A DNA stretch of 64,000 bases from Pseudomonadota bacterium (GCA_018241665.1 JAFEDK010000012.1:62001-126000), one strand, 5' to 3'. Shown: positions 1 through 10,374, counted from the first letter of the stretch. The notes: generated from the letters alone by a model not told the origin. Numbers and translations: made by a program.

Positions 1-546
1 GACCGGACTCTTCAGGAAAGCGACGCCGCCGGAATGGCCGGGGCAGTGCCAGGAGTATGAACCGTCGGCCGCATAGTGGGTCAGCGCGCGGAAGAACGGA
101 GGCGGCAGGGAATCCAGGTAGGCGCGGGCTTCGCGCACGATGTGGCGGGCGACGAACTCCGGCGTGTCCTCGAACATGTGGATGAAGCCATGCAACTCAC
201 GCAGCACGTCGTTCGGGATGTGGCGGGAAGTGCGCGTCTCGCCGTACAGGAAGATCGGGATATCCGCGTTGCGAAAGCGGACTTCCTCGACGAAGGCACG
301 CAGGTCGGCGATGGCCTTTTCGGTGGCTTCGGGTGACGAGAACTCCTCGTCGTCGATCGACAGGATGAAAGCCGACCCACGGCTCTGCTGCTGGGCGAAG
401 GATGCCACGTCGCCGTAGCTGGTCACCCCCAGCACGTGCGGGCCTTCCTTCTCGATGGCTTCCGCCAGGGCCCGGATACCCAGCCCGGACGTGTTTTCCG
501 AACGGAAGTCCTCGTCGATGACGATGACCGGAAAATTGAAGCGCAT
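1..546 (-). CDS. Orn/Lys/Arg decarboxylase, N-terminal part (3' end outside window)
   Basis: This is the N-terminal 182 residues of a PLP-dependent, fold type I basic amino-acid decarboxylase (biodegradative Arg/Lys/Orn decarboxylase family). The enzyme removes CO2 from arginine, lysine or ornithine in the cytoplasm. The reading frame is open from the ATG at 546 to the window edge and starts MRFNFPVIVIDEDF. That is the flavodoxin-like 'wing' domain of the family, followed by an acidic stretch (SIDDEEF) and the start of the PLP domain (HYAADGSYSWHCPGHSGG, near residues 160-177). The PLP lysine lies beyond the edge, so substrate cannot be judged. It sits downstream of dcd on the same strand, a pairing I recall from other betaproteobacteria. 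A hairpin lies between the two genes. Confidence 0.85.
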   Translation of the reverse strand, partial: MRFNFPVIVIDEDFRSENTSGLGIRALAEAIEKEGPHVLGVTSYGDVASFAQQQSRGSAFILSIDDEEFSSPEATEKAIADLRAFVEEVRFRNADIPIFLYGETRTSRHIPNDVLRELHGFIHMFEDTPEFVARHIVREARAYLDSLPPPFFRALTHYAADGSYSWHCPGHSGGVAFLKSPV

Positions 547-590
547 TCTCGACTCCTCGATGCCCGACTTTCGGCCCGGGCGGATCAACA

Positions 591-632
591 AAAAGCGTTG
601 GGCGGACTTGCGTGCCTGCGCATAGTCCGCCC
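591..632 (-). terminator. Possible rho-independent terminator after dcd
   Basis: An 8-bp stem GGGCGGAC/GTCCGCCC (600-607 with 625-632) is followed on the minus strand by CTTTTTG after five nucleotides. It lies between the dcd stop (662) and the decarboxylase start (546). The loop is 17 nt and the T-run begins late, so strength is uncertain. Confidence 0.45.
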
Positions 633-661
633 GATGTCTACAACGTTACAACAGAAATATT

Positions 662-1231
662 TCAGATCTTCGGCAGCGTCACACCGGTTTGGCCGAGATA
701 CTTGCCGCCCCGGTCCTTGTAGGACGTGTCGCACACTTCATCCGACTCGAAGAACAGCATCTGGGCGACGCCTTCGTTGGCGTAGATCTTGGCCGGCAGC
801 GGCGTGGTGTTGGAGAACTCCAGCGTCACGTGGCCTTCCCACTCCGGCTCCAGCGGCGTCACATTGACGATGATGCCGCAGCGCGCATAGGTGGACTTGC
901 CCAAGCACACGGTCAGCACGCTGCGCGGAATGCGGAAGTACTCGACGGTGCGCGCCAGCGCGAAGGAGTTCGGCGGGATGATGCACACGTCGCCGGTGAA
1001 ATCCACGAAGTTGCGCTCGTCGAAGTTCTTCGGATCGACGATCGTGGAATTGATGTTGGTGAAGATCTTGAATTCGTTGGCAACGCGCACGTCGTAGCCG
1101 TAGCTCGACGTCCCGTAGGACACGATCTTGCCGCCCTCATTCTGGCGCACCAGTTCGGGGGCAAACGGTTCGATCATGCGCGCATCGCCTTCCGCCATGC
1201 GGCGAATCCACTTGTCCGATTTGATGCTCAC
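662..1231 (-). CDS. dcd: dCTP deaminase
   Basis: Deaminates dCTP to dUTP in the cytoplasm, supplying the dUMP precursor for thymidylate synthesis. The family signatures are clear: [14 protein letters not shown] at the N-terminus, GKSTYARCG, then [14 protein letters not shown], which carries the catalytic glutamate, and a C-terminal [15 protein letters not shown] tail. I chose the GTG at 1231 (189 aa) because it gives the usual family length of about 188 and begins at the conserved SIKSDKW. An in-frame ATG at 1258 would add nine unconserved residues. The next gene upstream is a small lipoprotein gene on the same strand. Confidence 0.95.
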   Translation of the reverse strand: MSIKSDKWIRRMAEGDARMIEPFAPELVRQNEGGKIVSYGTSSYGYDVRVANEFKIFTNINSTIVDPKNFDERNFVDFTGDVCIIPPNSFALARTVEYFRIPRSVLTVCLGKSTYARCGIIVNVTPLEPEWEGHVTLEFSNTTPLPAKIYANEGVAQMLFFESDEVCDTSYKDRGGKYLGQTGVTLPKI

Positions 1232-1318
1232 GCGAGGCCCCTGCACAAAAACGCGCATTCTACATGCAGAGGCCCGTCAGAGAGACGCCAATCTCACGCC
1301 TTGGTGCGATGCCGCAAA

Positions 1319-1513
1319 TTACTTCTTCTTCTCCTCTTCCGGATCGTCCTTGACCACGTCGTAGATCCCCTTGCCGACCTTGAACGGCACCTTCACCACC
1401 TCGACGCCCACATCCACCGCGGTACCGACGACAGCCCCCACCACGCAACCGCCCAGGCCCATGCAGGCGACCGCCAGCAGGCCGGCCGCCAGACTCCGAA
1501 TCAAGCCGCTCAC
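1319..1513 (-). CDS. Small lipoprotein, function unknown
   Basis: A 64-residue protein with a GTG start that overlaps the apbC stop by 4 nt (GTGA), so it is probably translationally coupled to apbC. Residues 1-22 form a short lipoprotein signal ending in the lipobox LGGC (Cys23), which predicts lipidation and anchoring in the envelope. The mature part has a glycine/valine-rich stretch (GAVVGTAVDVG) and an acidic/lysine tail (DDPEEEKKK). No catalytic motif is visible. The overlap is the main evidence that it is expressed. Similar tiny lipoproteins occur in other proteobacteria without known function. Confidence 0.7.
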   Translation of the reverse strand: MSGLIRSLAAGLLAVACMGLGGCVVGAVVGTAVDVGVEVVKVPFKVGKGIYDVVKDDPEEEKKK

Positions 1514-2601
1514 GTGTTCTGCACCACGATGTTGGGGAACTTGTGGCTCATGTCCTTGGCGCGCTCGGCAATGCTGATCGCCACCTTGCGGGCGATACCC
1601 TTGTAGATCTCGGCGACGCGGCCATCCGGGTCGGCGACCACCGTCGGCACGCCGCTGTCCACTTCCTGGCGGATCTGGATGTCGAGGGGCAGCGCGCCGA
1701 GGAAGGGCACGCCGTAGTCGGCACACATGGCCTGGCCGCCGCCGGTGCCGAAGATGTGTTCCTCGTGGCCGCAGTTGGAGCAGATGTGGATGCTCATGTT
1801 CTCGACGATGCCGATGATCGGCACGCCGACCTTCTCGAACATCTTGAGGCCCTTGCGGGCATCCAGCAGCGCGATGTCCTGCGGCGTCGTGACGATCACC
1901 GCGCCGGTCACCGGCACGGTCTGGGACAGGGTCAGCTGGATGTCGCCGGTACCCGGCGGCATGTCGATGACCAGGTAGTCCAGCTCGTCCCAGTTGGTTT
2001 CCTTCAGCAGCTGCTGCAGCGCGCCGGTGGCCATAGGGCCACGCCACACCATCGGCGTTTCCACGTCCACCAGGAAGCCGATGGACATCACCTGCAGGCC
2101 GTGGGCGTGCAGCGGCTGCATGGTCTTCCCGTCGAGGGAGTCGGGGCGCTGGCCGCCGATACCCAGCATCTGCGGCTGGGACGGGCCGTAGATGTCCGCA
2201 TCCAGCATGCCGACGCGGGCCCCTTCCGCCACCAGCGCGAGGGCCAGGTTGACCGCGGTGGTGCTCTTGCCGACGCCGCCCTTGCCGGAGGCCACGGCGA
2301 TGATGTTCTTGACGCCGGGCAGCAGCTTGACGCCCTGCTGCACCGCGTGGGCAACGATCTTGCTGTGTACGTTGGCGCTCACATTGCCGACGCCCGGCAA
2401 AGTCTTGACCTGGGCGATCAGCGCCTGGCGGATCGCGTCGATCTGAGTTTGCGCCGGGTAGCCCAGCTCGATGTCGAAGGACACGTCGGCCCCCGTCACG
2501 CGCAGGTTCTTCACCAGGCGGGAGGAGACGTAGTCCTTGCCGGTATTGGGATCGACGAACTGCTTCAGGCAGTCGAGGACGCTCTGGTCGGTCAGGCTCA
2601 T
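1510..2601 (-). CDS. apbC: Iron-sulfur cluster carrier protein ApbC (Mrp/NBP35 family)
   Basis: A P-loop ATPase that carries 4Fe-4S clusters to apoproteins in the cytoplasm. It has an N-terminal MIP18-like domain (about residues 1-85), a deviant Walker A motif [11 protein letters not shown] near residue 105, [10 protein letters not shown], and the cluster-ligand pair in [11 protein letters not shown] (CxxC). The start at 2601 ([10 protein letters not shown]) gives 363 aa, the usual length. In-frame alternatives at 2640 (MFSFFRR) and 2694 are possible but extend beyond the conserved region. It is divergent from metG, a common arrangement in betaproteobacteria, and is followed by the small lipoprotein gene with a 4-nt overlap. 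Confidence 0.93.
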   Translation of the reverse strand: MSLTDQSVLDCLKQFVDPNTGKDYVSSRLVKNLRVTGADVSFDIELGYPAQTQIDAIRQALIAQVKTLPGVGNVSANVHSKIVAHAVQQGVKLLPGVKNIIAVASGKGGVGKSTTAVNLALALVAEGARVGMLDADIYGPSQPQMLGIGGQRPDSLDGKTMQPLHAHGLQVMSIGFLVDVETPMVWRGPMATGALQQLLKETNWDELDYLVIDMPPGTGDIQLTLSQTVPVTGAVIVTTPQDIALLDARKGLKMFEKVGVPIIGIVENMSIHICSNCGHEEHIFGTGGGQAMCADYGVPFLGALPLDIQIRQEVDSGVPTVVADPDGRVAEIYKGIARKVAISIAERAKDMSHKFPNIVVQNT

Positions 2602-2770
2602 GGTATCGGGGGCCGGCGAGCGGCGGAAAAATGAAAACATAGTGAACGGCACGCGGGGCAAGGTAAACCCGAGTAATTTTGTCCAGTTTACCAAAACCGG
2701 CAGGTTCCGCGAGGGCGGAATCGCTTTGGTAGAATGCAGGATTCAGAACAATCGTGCATCAGGCCCATTC

Positions 2771-4939
2771 ATGACCACCCCGCGCAAGATTCTCGTCACC
2801 AACGCCCTGCCCTACGCCAACGGCGACATCCACCTTGGTCACCTGGTCGGCTACATCCAGGCCGACATCTGGGTGCGCTACCAGCGCATGCGCGGCAACC
2901 TGGTGCACTACGTCTGCGCGGACGACACCCACGGCACGCCGGTCATGCTGCGCGCCGAAAAGGAAGGCCTGACGCCCGAACAGCTGATCGACCGCGTGCA
3001 TGGGGAGCACTCCCGCGACTTCCGCGATTTCAGCGTGGAGTTCGACAACTACCACTCCACCCACAGCGGCGAGAACCGCTGGTACGCCGAAGACATCTAC
3101 ACCCGCCTGCGCGACCACGCCAAGCTCATCGACACCCGCGCCATCGAGCAGTTCTACGACCCGGTCAAGGAGATGTTCCTGCCCGACCGCTTCATCAAGG
3201 GCGAGTGCCCCAAGTGCGGCGCGGCAGACCAGTACGGCGACAACTGTGAAGCCTGCGGCGCGGCCTACGCCCCCACCGAGCTGAAGAACCCGTACTCCGC
3301 GGTGTCCGGCGCCAAGCCGGTGCTGAAGACCTCCGAGCACTACTTCTTCCGCCTGTCCGACCCGCGCGCCGTCGAGTTCCTGCGCGAATGGACCCAGGGC
3401 GTCACCCCGGACGGCGAACGCCGCCTGCAGGCCGAAGCCGCCAACAAGATGAAGGAATGGCTCGGCGAGGCCGGCGAGAACAAGCTGTCCGACTGGGACA
3501 TCTCCCGCGACGCGCCCTACTTCGGCTTCGAGATCCCCGGCGCGCCCGGCAAGTATTTCTATGTGTGGCTGGATGCGCCGATCGGCTACTTCGCCAGCTT
3601 CCGCAACCTGGCGGCCCGCCGCAAGGACATCGACGTCGCCGACTACACCGAGGCCGGCCCGGCGGCTGCCACCGGCACCGAGCTGATCCACTTCATCGGC
3701 AAGGACATCCTCTACTTCCACGCGCTGTTCTGGCCCGCAATGCTGCACTTCGCCGGCTACCGCACGCCGACCCAGCTGTGCGTCAACGGCTTCCTGACCG
3801 TAGACGGCGCCAAGATGAGCAAGAGCCGCGGCACCTTCATCACCGCCCGCTCCTACACCGAGCAGAAGCTCAACCCGGAGTGGCTGCGCTACTACTTCGC
3901 CGGCAAGTCCAACGGCACGATGGAAGACGTGGACCTCAACCTCGACGACATGATCGCCAAGGTCAACTCCGACCTGGTCGGCAAGTTCGTCAACATCGCC
4001 AGCCGCTGCGCCGGCTTCATCGCCAAGCGCTTCGACGGCAAGCTCGGCGCCCACGACAGCGCCGCCGCCCTCGACTGGGACCTCTCCGAGATCACCGCCG
4101 CCTACGAGACCCGCGACTTCAGCCGCGCGCTGCGCAAGATCATGGAGTTCGCCGACCAGGCCAACGGCTACGTCAACGACAACAAGCCCTGGGAGCTGGC
4201 CAAGCAGGAAGGCCAGGAGGCCCGCCTGCACGTGGTGTGCACCACCGCCATCAACATTTTCAAGGCCCTCACCGGCCTGCTCAAGCCGGTGCTGCCCACG
4301 CTGGCCGCCCAGGTTGAAGCCTTCCTGGCCATCGCGCCGCTGGACTGGGACAACCTGCTGGCCCCGCTGCCCGCCGGCCACGCCATCGGCGCCTACAGCC
4401 ACCTGATGACCCGCATCGAGCGCAAACAGGTGGACGCCCTCCTCGAAGCCAACCGCGACTCCCTGGCCCCCGCCGCCGTGGCCGACACCAAGCCCGCCAA
4501 GGCCGCGAAGAACGGCAAGGACAGCCACTCCGAGCAACGCCACGCCCAGCACCAGGCCCACGTCGCGGCTACTGAAGCCGAGCAGGCCGCGGAAACCGAG
4601 CCCTTCATCTCCATCGACGACTTCGGCAAGGTGGACCTGCGCATCGCCAAAATCGTCTCCGCCGAGCATGTGGAGGGCGCCGCCAAGTTGCTGCGCCTGC
4701 AGCTCGACATCGGCGAGGAGCGCCCCCGCCAGGTCTTCGCCGGCATCAAGAGCGCCTACGACCCCGCCACGCTGGTCGGCCGGCTGACCGTGATGGTCGC
4801 CAACCTGGCCCCGCGCAAGATGAAGTTCGGCATGTCCGAAGGCATGGTGCTGGCGGCCTCCGACAGCACCGGCGAAGTGCCGGGCCTGTTCATCCTGTCG
4901 CCGGACAGCGGCGCCACCCCGGGCATGCGCGTCAAATGA
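2771..4939 (+). CDS. metG: Methionyl-tRNA synthetase
   Basis: Charges tRNA-Met with methionine using ATP. The 722-aa protein has the class I signatures: an HLGH version of HIGH at the N-terminus ([17 protein letters not shown]) and KMSKS in [10 protein letters not shown]. It has a four-cysteine zinc knuckle (CPKCG...CEACG, about residues 148-164). The C-terminal tRNA-binding OB-fold starts near residue 610 ([11 protein letters not shown]), joined by a lysine- and alanine-rich linker. The ATG at 2771 is chosen because [18 protein letters not shown] is the conserved start; the longer open frame upstream has no family similarity. The next gene overlaps its stop by 4 nt. Confidence 0.98.
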   Translation: MTTPRKILVTNALPYANGDIHLGHLVGYIQADIWVRYQRMRGNLVHYVCADDTHGTPVMLRAEKEGLTPEQLIDRVHGEHSRDFRDFSVEFDNYHSTHSGENRWYAEDIYTRLRDHAKLIDTRAIEQFYDPVKEMFLPDRFIKGECPKCGAADQYGDNCEACGAAYAPTELKNPYSAVSGAKPVLKTSEHYFFRLSDPRAVEFLREWTQGVTPDGERRLQAEAANKMKEWLGEAGENKLSDWDISRDAPYFGFEIPGAPGKYFYVWLDAPIGYFASFRNLAARRKDIDVADYTEAGPAAATGTELIHFIGKDILYFHALFWPAMLHFAGYRTPTQLCVNGFLTVDGAKMSKSRGTFITARSYTEQKLNPEWLRYYFAGKSNGTMEDVDLNLDDMIAKVNSDLVGKFVNIASRCAGFIAKRFDGKLGAHDSAAALDWDLSEITAAYETRDFSRALRKIMEFADQANGYVNDNKPWELAKQEGQEARLHVVCTTAINIFKALTGLLKPVLPTLAAQVEAFLAIAPLDWDNLLAPLPAGHAIGAYSHLMTRIERKQVDALLEANRDSLAPAAVADTKPAKAAKNGKDSHSEQRHAQHQAHVAATEAEQAAETEPFISIDDFGKVDLRIAKIVSAEHVEGAAKLLRLQLDIGEERPRQVFAGIKSAYDPATLVGRLTVMVANLAPRKMKFGMSEGMVLAASDSTGEVPGLFILSPDSGATPGMRVK

Positions 4940-5214
4940 GCGCCTCGCCCCTTCCCCGCCTGACCCCGGCCTTCTGGGCCTGGGCGGCCATCGACATGAT
5001 CGGCGTGGTGGTCCTCGCGCTGGGTGCGGCCTACCTGATGGAAGACCGCGCCTCGCTGCTGCCCGGCTTTCCCGCCAACAGCCTGCAGGCCTGGATCTGC
5101 GTGGGCGGCGGCATCGTCGCTGTCTTCATCGCCGCGGTGAAGATGCTGGTGGAAGTCATGCACGCGGCGTCCCGCGGCAAGCAGGCCGCCAACGACGGCA
5201 ACTTTTCCCGTTAA
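4936..5214 (+). CDS. Small two-helix membrane protein, unknown function
   Basis: A 92-residue protein whose ATG overlaps the metG stop (ATGA), suggesting coupled translation. Two hydrophobic segments, about residues 15-36 and 50-72, predict two inner-membrane helices with a short loop ([15 protein letters not shown]). The C-terminal tail is hydrophilic. No enzymatic motif is present. It resembles small hypothetical membrane proteins found after metG in related bacteria, but I cannot name a family. Confidence 0.7.
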   Translation: MSASPLPRLTPAFWAWAAIDMIGVVVLALGAAYLMEDRASLLPGFPANSLQAWICVGGGIVAVFIAAVKMLVEVMHAASRGKQAANDGNFSR

Positions 5215-5350
5215 GCTGAAGGAAGCACAGCCATGCCCATGACCGCCCGCAAACGATGGTTCGTCCAACATCGCACCGGGCCCGGTCTTCCCCCTCCGCA
5301 AGCTGCGCCAACCGGCGCACACCCGATGTTCCTTCTTTTGCGGAGGCCCC

Positions 5351-7039
5351 ATGGCCAAGATTGCGTTTCACCCCAAGCTCCTCGACACCCTGCCGGGCTA
5401 TGACGGCAGCCAGTTCAGCCGCGATGCGTCCGCCGGCCTGACGGTCGGCGTCCTCGCCCTGCCCCTCGCGATGGCCTTTGCCATCGCCTCGGGCATGTCC
5501 CCCACCGCCGGCATCTGGACGGCCATCGTCGCCGGCTTCCTGATCTCCGCCCTCGGCGGCTCCCGCGTGCAGATCGGCGGACCGACCGGCGCCTTCATCC
5601 CGATCATCTACGCCATCGTCGCCGACTACGGCGTGCAGAGCCTGCTCGTCGCCACCATGCTGGCCGGCGCGATCCTCGTCGCGATGGGCGTCTTCCGCCT
5701 CGGCAACCTGATCCGCTTCATCCCCAAGACGGTGGTGATCGGCTTCACCAACGGCATCGCAGTGGTGATCTTCCTCGCCCAGATCAAGGACTTCCTCGGC
5801 CTGCGCATCGAGCACATGCCCGGCGAGTTCTTCGGCAAGGTCGAGGCGCTGGCCGCCAACCTGCACACCATCGACATCCCCACCGTCGCCCTGTCGATCG
5901 CCTCGCTCGTCGTGCTCCTGTCGTGGAACCGGCTGGCCAAGCGCTTCACGTTGCTGGCCCGCATGCCCGGCCCGCTGGGGGTCCTGGTCGTCGCCACCGT
6001 CGCCAATGCGCTCCTGCAGCTGCCGGTGGAAACCATCGGCAGCCGCTTCAACGGCATCCCGCAGGATCTGCCCGCCTTCGCGCTGCCCGAGCTGTCGCTG
6101 CCCATCCTCGGCAAGCTGATCTCGCCGGCGCTGACCATCGCGCTGCTCGGGGCCATCGAGTCCTTGTTGTCGGCCCGCGTCGCGGACGGCTCCATCGACG
6201 ACCGCCACGACCCCAACCAGGAGCTGATCGCCCAGGGCATCGCCAACATCGCCGCGCCGCTGTTCGGCGGCTTCGCCGCCACCGGCGCCATCGCCCGCAC
6301 CGCCACCAACGTGCGCACCGGCGGCCGCAGCCCGGTGGCCGGCATGGTGCATTCGCTGGTGCTGCTCGCCGTCGTGCTGGTGCTGGCCCCGTTCGCCAAG
6401 CACATTCCGCTGGCCACCCTGTCGGCGATCGTCGTCGTGGTATCGATCAACATGGGCGAATGGCACGAGTTCCGCGGACTTGGCCGCTTCTCCCTGAACT
6501 ATCGGGCCATCCTGTTGAGCACCTTCTTCGTCACCGTGGTCTTCGATCTGACCCTGGCGGTCGAGCTGGGCATGGTGCTGGCGAGCCTGGCCTTCATCTA
6601 CCGCATGTCGGACCTGACCCGCGTCGAGCGCATGCCCCTCGGCGAACTGTCGATGCTGCCGCAGTTCCTCTACCCGGATCGCACACCACGGGTGGTCGCC
6701 TATTCCTTGTACGGCTCCCTGTTCTTCGGCGCCATCCACAAGCTGGAAGCCCTGCTGGCCCCGGCCGAACGGCACCCGGAAATCGTCATCCTCGAGATGC
6801 AGCACCTGGTCAGCCTCGACACCACCGGTCTGGAAGGCCTCGAGAGCCTGTGCAAGAACCTGCACAAGCGCGGCTGTGCGCTGATCCTGTGCAATCTGAA
6901 CCCGCAGCCCGGCTCCCTGATCGAACGCTCGGGCTTTGCCGACGACGTCGGCCCCAACAACATCTGCAGTGATCTGTACGCGGCCCTCGCCCGCTCCAAG
7001 GAACTGCTCCCGAGGTTCATGGATGAAGACAGCATCTGA
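5351..7039 (+). CDS. SulP-family anion transporter with STAS domain
   Basis: An inner-membrane transporter of the SLC26/SulP family (sulfate, bicarbonate or dicarboxylate; the substrate cannot be told from sequence). The 562-aa protein has about twelve hydrophobic segments starting at residue 28. It carries the conserved QIGGPTGAFIPIIYAI region, a TGAIARTATNVRTGGRSPVAGM block, and a cytoplasmic C-terminal STAS domain (about residues 440-555: ILEMQHLVSLDTTGLEGLESL). A strong ribosome site (GCGGAGG) precedes the ATG. The acylphosphatase gene starts inside its last 17 nt. A 6-bp hairpin (TGCGCC/GGCGCA, 5304-5319) lies in the 136-nt leader. Confidence 0.92.
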   Translation: MAKIAFHPKLLDTLPGYDGSQFSRDASAGLTVGVLALPLAMAFAIASGMSPTAGIWTAIVAGFLISALGGSRVQIGGPTGAFIPIIYAIVADYGVQSLLVATMLAGAILVAMGVFRLGNLIRFIPKTVVIGFTNGIAVVIFLAQIKDFLGLRIEHMPGEFFGKVEALAANLHTIDIPTVALSIASLVVLLSWNRLAKRFTLLARMPGPLGVLVVATVANALLQLPVETIGSRFNGIPQDLPAFALPELSLPILGKLISPALTIALLGAIESLLSARVADGSIDDRHDPNQELIAQGIANIAAPLFGGFAATGAIARTATNVRTGGRSPVAGMVHSLVLLAVVLVLAPFAKHIPLATLSAIVVVVSINMGEWHEFRGLGRFSLNYRAILLSTFFVTVVFDLTLAVELGMVLASLAFIYRMSDLTRVERMPLGELSMLPQFLYPDRTPRVVAYSLYGSLFFGAIHKLEALLAPAERHPEIVILEMQHLVSLDTTGLEGLESLCKNLHKRGCALILCNLNPQPGSLIERSGFADDVGPNNICSDLYAALARSKELLPRFMDEDSI

Positions 7040-7313
7040 CACCGCCCGCCTGCTACGCATCCACGGCATCGTGCAGGGCGTCGGCTACCGCAACGCGCTG
7101 CACGCCCAGGCGGTACGTCTGAGCCTCTCCGGCTGGGTGCGCAACCGCAGCGACGGCACCGTCGAGGCCCTCGTCGCCGGGCCGGAGCCAGCCATCGAGG
7201 CGATCATCGAATGGGCCCGGCGCGGCCCGCCCGCCGCCCGCGTCAGCCGCGTGGAGTGGGAAACGGCTGAGCCACCGGAAAGCCCGATCTTCAGGCGCGC
7301 CGACACGGCGTAG
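7023..7313 (+). CDS. Acylphosphatase
   Basis: A small cytoplasmic enzyme of 96 residues that hydrolyses acyl phosphates such as carbamoyl phosphate and 1,3-bisphosphoglycerate. The signature GIVQGVGYR contains the phosphate-binding Arg23, and GWVRNRSDG contains the catalytic Asn41. Length and motif positions match the family. The ATG at 7023 overlaps the end of the SulP gene by 17 nt, so the two are probably co-transcribed. The longer upstream frame reads through SulP coding sequence and is not used. Confidence 0.93.
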   Translation: MKTASDTARLLRIHGIVQGVGYRNALHAQAVRLSLSGWVRNRSDGTVEALVAGPEPAIEAIIEWARRGPPAARVSRVEWETAEPPESPIFRRADTA

Positions 7314-7341
7314 CGCAAGCCGGCGGCGTGGGCGGCGGGAA

Positions 7342-9897
7342 ATGGCGTTAGAATGCGCCGATCCGTCGCCAACCACCCGATTACACGCCCCCCTTCTCGC
7401 CGTGGCCGAGTCTCCCAATCCAGAAAGCAGCGACAGTCTCGACTTTTCGACGGCGCTGTTCGAGCGCTTCCCGACCCTGATCTGGCGATCCGGCACCGAC
7501 GCCAAGTGCTGCTACTTCAACCGGACCTGGCTGGACTTCACCGGACGCAAGCTGGAGGACGAACTGGGCGACGGCTGGACCATCGGCATCCACCCGGAAG
7601 ACTTCGACCGCTGCATCGGCACCTATCTCGAGCACTTCGCGGTGCAGACCCCCTTCGAGATGGAATACCGGCTGCGCCGCCACGACGGCACATATCGCTG
7701 GATCATCAATACCGGCCGCCCGATCTTCGACGGGAGCGGCGACTTCACCGGTTACATCGCTTCCGGCCTCGACATCACCGACCGTCGCAATACGGAAGCC
7801 GAGCTACGCGAGCGCGAGCAGAGCATGCGCACCCTGCTCGCCTCGATGGGCGAAGGCGTCATCCTGCGCGACGCCCACGGCCGCGTACTGCTGCATAACG
7901 CCAGTGCCGAGGAAATCTTCGGCCTCAGCCGCGCTGAAATGCATGCCTGGGAACTCAACCAGGACAGCGGCCTGGTGCGCTACCTCAACGAAGACGGCGG
8001 GCCGGCCGAGATCGCCCAGATCCCGTCGATGCGGGCGCTGGCCAGCGGGCAGGCCCAGGCCGGCCCCCTCGGCGTGGAGCGGCGGGACGGTAGCCTGCGC
8101 TGGGTGTGGGTGAATTCGGTGCCGCTCTACGAAGACGACAGCGAGACACCGCGGGGCGTGATCACCACCATTGCCGACATCACTGCCCGGCGCGAGAGCG
8201 AGGAACAGCTCCGCCTGGCGTGGACGGTCTTTCGCAACAGCGTCGAGGCGATCATCGTCACCGACGCCAAGCAGCGCATCCTGTCGGTCAACAAGGCCTT
8301 CAGCGAGGTCACCGGTTATAGCGCCGAAGAAGCCATTGGCCTGACGCCCAGGTTGCTCAAATCCGGCCACCACGACCCTGCCTTCTACGAGGCGATGTGG
8401 GCCGAGATCGAGGAGCATGGCTTCTGGCAGGGGGAAATCAACGACCGCCGCAAGAACGGCACGCTCTATCCTTCCGCCCTGTCGATCAGCGCCGTGCGCG
8501 ACAACACCGGGCGGATCAGCCACTACGTGGCGGTGTTCTCCGACATCACCGAGCGCAAGGCTTCCGAAGCGCGCATCGCCTTCCTGGCCCAGCATGACCC
8601 GCTGACCGGCCTGCCCAACCGGACCCTGCTCCACGACCGCCTCGAACAGGCCCTCGCCAATGCGGTGCGGCGGCGCAAGCGGATCGCGCTGCTGTTCCTC
8701 GACCTGGATCGTTTCAAGACCATCAACGACTCCCTCGGCCACATGATGGGCGACCAGTTGCTGCAGGGGGTGGCGCTGCGCCTGTCGTCCTGCGTCCGCG
8801 AGACGGACACGGTCAGCCGCCAGGGGGGTGACGAGTTTCTGATCGTCCTGACCGACGTGGACGTCCCGGCCGACGCCGCCCGTGTTGCCGAGAAGATCCT
8901 GGACCGCCTGCGCGATCCCTTCCAGATCGACACCCAGCAGCTCGGCACCTCCTTCTCCATCGGCATCGCCCTCTATCCCGAGGACGGCAGCAACGTCGAA
9001 AGCCTGATGAAGAACGCCGACACGGCGATGTACCACGCCAAGGAAAGCGGCCGGAACACCTACCGCTTCTTCGACGAGGTAATGAACGTCAATGCGCTGG
9101 AACGCCTGCACCTCGAAAACGCCCTGCGGCGCGCCCTCGAACACGACGAGTTCCAGCTTTACTACCAGCCGCAGGTGGACCTGGCCACGGGCCGCATCAT
9201 CGGCATGGAGGCCTTGCTGCGCTGGTTCAGCGGCACGCTCGGCGGCGTCCCACCCGCCCGCTTCATCCCGCTGGCCGAGGAATGCGGGCTGATCGTGCCT
9301 ATCGGCCGCTGGGTCCTCCAGGAGGCTTGCCGGCAGGCCCGCCGCTGGCAGGATGCCGGCTTCCAGCCAGTACCGGTGGCCGTCAATCTGTCGGCGCTGC
9401 AGTTCCGCCGCGAAGACATCATCGCCACCGTCCGCGACGCCCTCGACGATGCCGGGCTGGACGGCCAGTGGCTCGAGCTGGAACTCACCGAATCCCTGCT
9501 GATGCAGTCGGGCAGCGCCGTCGAGGACATCCTGGCGCGCCTGAAGAAGCTCGGCGTGCGGATGTCCATCGACGACTTCGGCACCGGCTATTCGAGCCTG
9601 GCCTACCTGAAGCGCTTCCCGGTGGATCGCCTGAAGATCGACCAGAGCTTCGTGCGCGACCTCAACGAAGATCCGGATGACGCGGTGCTGGTGCGGACCA
9701 TCATCCAGCTCGGCCGCAACCTGCGTCTGGAAGTGATCGCCGAGGGCACCGAGACACCGGAGCAGATGGAGTTCCTGCGCGAGGAAGGCTGCACCGCCGC
9801 CCAGGGCTACCTGTTCAGCCCGCCCTTGCCGGCCGATGCCGTCACCGGCCTGCTGCACATCGGCACCCTGCCGGCAGCGCCGATCATGCCAGGGTGA
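7342..9897 (+). CDS. PAS-PAS-PAS-GGDEF-EAL signalling protein
   Basis: A cyclic-di-GMP enzyme of up to 851 aa. Three PAS sensor domains (about residues 33-160, 165-285 and 290-410) precede a GGDEF domain with an intact GGDEF at 495-499 and an RxxD inhibitory site at 486-489 (RETD). The EAL domain follows, with EAL at 623-625 and DDFGTGYSSL at 744 onward. Both catalytic signatures look complete, so it could make and degrade c-di-GMP. It has no transmembrane segment and is probably cytosolic. The start is uncertain: the ATG at 7342 overlaps a TAGAAT sequence that could be a -10 box, and an in-frame GTG at 7402 would remove 20 residues. Its 3' end overlaps the convergent cupin gene by 14 nt. Confidence 0.92.
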   Translation: MALECADPSPTTRLHAPLLAVAESPNPESSDSLDFSTALFERFPTLIWRSGTDAKCCYFNRTWLDFTGRKLEDELGDGWTIGIHPEDFDRCIGTYLEHFAVQTPFEMEYRLRRHDGTYRWIINTGRPIFDGSGDFTGYIASGLDITDRRNTEAELREREQSMRTLLASMGEGVILRDAHGRVLLHNASAEEIFGLSRAEMHAWELNQDSGLVRYLNEDGGPAEIAQIPSMRALASGQAQAGPLGVERRDGSLRWVWVNSVPLYEDDSETPRGVITTIADITARRESEEQLRLAWTVFRNSVEAIIVTDAKQRILSVNKAFSEVTGYSAEEAIGLTPRLLKSGHHDPAFYEAMWAEIEEHGFWQGEINDRRKNGTLYPSALSISAVRDNTGRISHYVAVFSDITERKASEARIAFLAQHDPLTGLPNRTLLHDRLEQALANAVRRRKRIALLFLDLDRFKTINDSLGHMMGDQLLQGVALRLSSCVRETDTVSRQGGDEFLIVLTDVDVPADAARVAEKILDRLRDPFQIDTQQLGTSFSIGIALYPEDGSNVESLMKNADTAMYHAKESGRNTYRFFDEVMNVNALERLHLENALRRALEHDEFQLYYQPQVDLATGRIIGMEALLRWFSGTLGGVPPARFIPLAEECGLIVPIGRWVLQEACRQARRWQDAGFQPVPVAVNLSALQFRREDIIATVRDALDDAGLDGQWLELELTESLLMQSGSAVEDILARLKKLGVRMSIDDFGTGYSSLAYLKRFPVDRLKIDQSFVRDLNEDPDDAVLVRTIIQLGRNLRLEVIAEGTETPEQMEFLREEGCTAAQGYLFSPPLPADAVTGLLHIGTLPAAPIMPG

Positions 9898-10363
9898 AGA
9901 GTTTGCCCATCGCAGCCCGATAGGCCGCAGCGGCAGGATCGCCTTCAGGCGGCGCCCAACAGCCCCATTCGGCTTCGCCAAGCGGTACGTAGGGTCCGGC
10001 CTTGGCCTCGGCAAAGACCGTTCCGCTCTCCAGCGCCACGATGGAATGCCACACCCCCGGCGGTACGTCGTAGCCCAGGATCGCCCCGCCGACACGCATC
10101 ACCTGCGTCTCCACAACCGCCCCACCGGCATCGAAGATCAGTACGCCCACGCAGCCCCGCAGCACGATCAGGGTTTCCGCCTTGTCCGGATCAAGATGGC
10201 AATGGGGCCGCACATAGGAATCCGGCTCCATCGCCACCAGCAGACGCTGCGCCGGCGCCCCCAGGTCGCAGTGCAGGTTGTGGTGAGCACGGCGGCGCAG
10301 CGCCGTACGGGCCTGCGCCACCAGCCCGTCAAGCAAGGCTGTATCGAGGAAAACGGGCCCCAC
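9884..10363 (-). CDS. WbuC-family cupin protein
   Basis: A single-domain cupin of 159 residues, resembling WbuC proteins found in O-antigen and capsule clusters (reaction unknown). Metal-binding features are visible: a MEPDSYVRPHCHLDPDKAETL block with two histidines and a glutamate, and a second-motif histidine in PPGVWHSI. The GTG at 10363 is preferred because AAGGAG lies just upstream. The open frame continues to 10441, but those extra residues are read from a REP hairpin pair (10375-10440) and are unlikely to be coding. Confidence 0.8.
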   Translation of the reverse strand: MGPVFLDTALLDGLVAQARTALRRRAHHNLHCDLGAPAQRLLVAMEPDSYVRPHCHLDPDKAETLIVLRGCVGVLIFDAGGAVVETQVMRVGGAILGYDVPPGVWHSIVALESGTVFAEAKAGPYVPLGEAEWGCWAPPEGDPAAAAYRAAMGKLFTLA

Positions 10364-10374
10364 GGCCTCTCCTT

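Noticed and set aside
2759-4669. A 636-residue minus-strand open frame opposite metG
   Set aside because: Low-complexity Val/Gly/Leu translation with no domain; metG on the plus strand is certain.
7349-7354. TAGAAT as a -10 promoter of the PAS-GGDEF-EAL gene
   Set aside because: It overlaps the first codons of the longest frame and has no -35 partner. It is mentioned only as a reason for start uncertainty.
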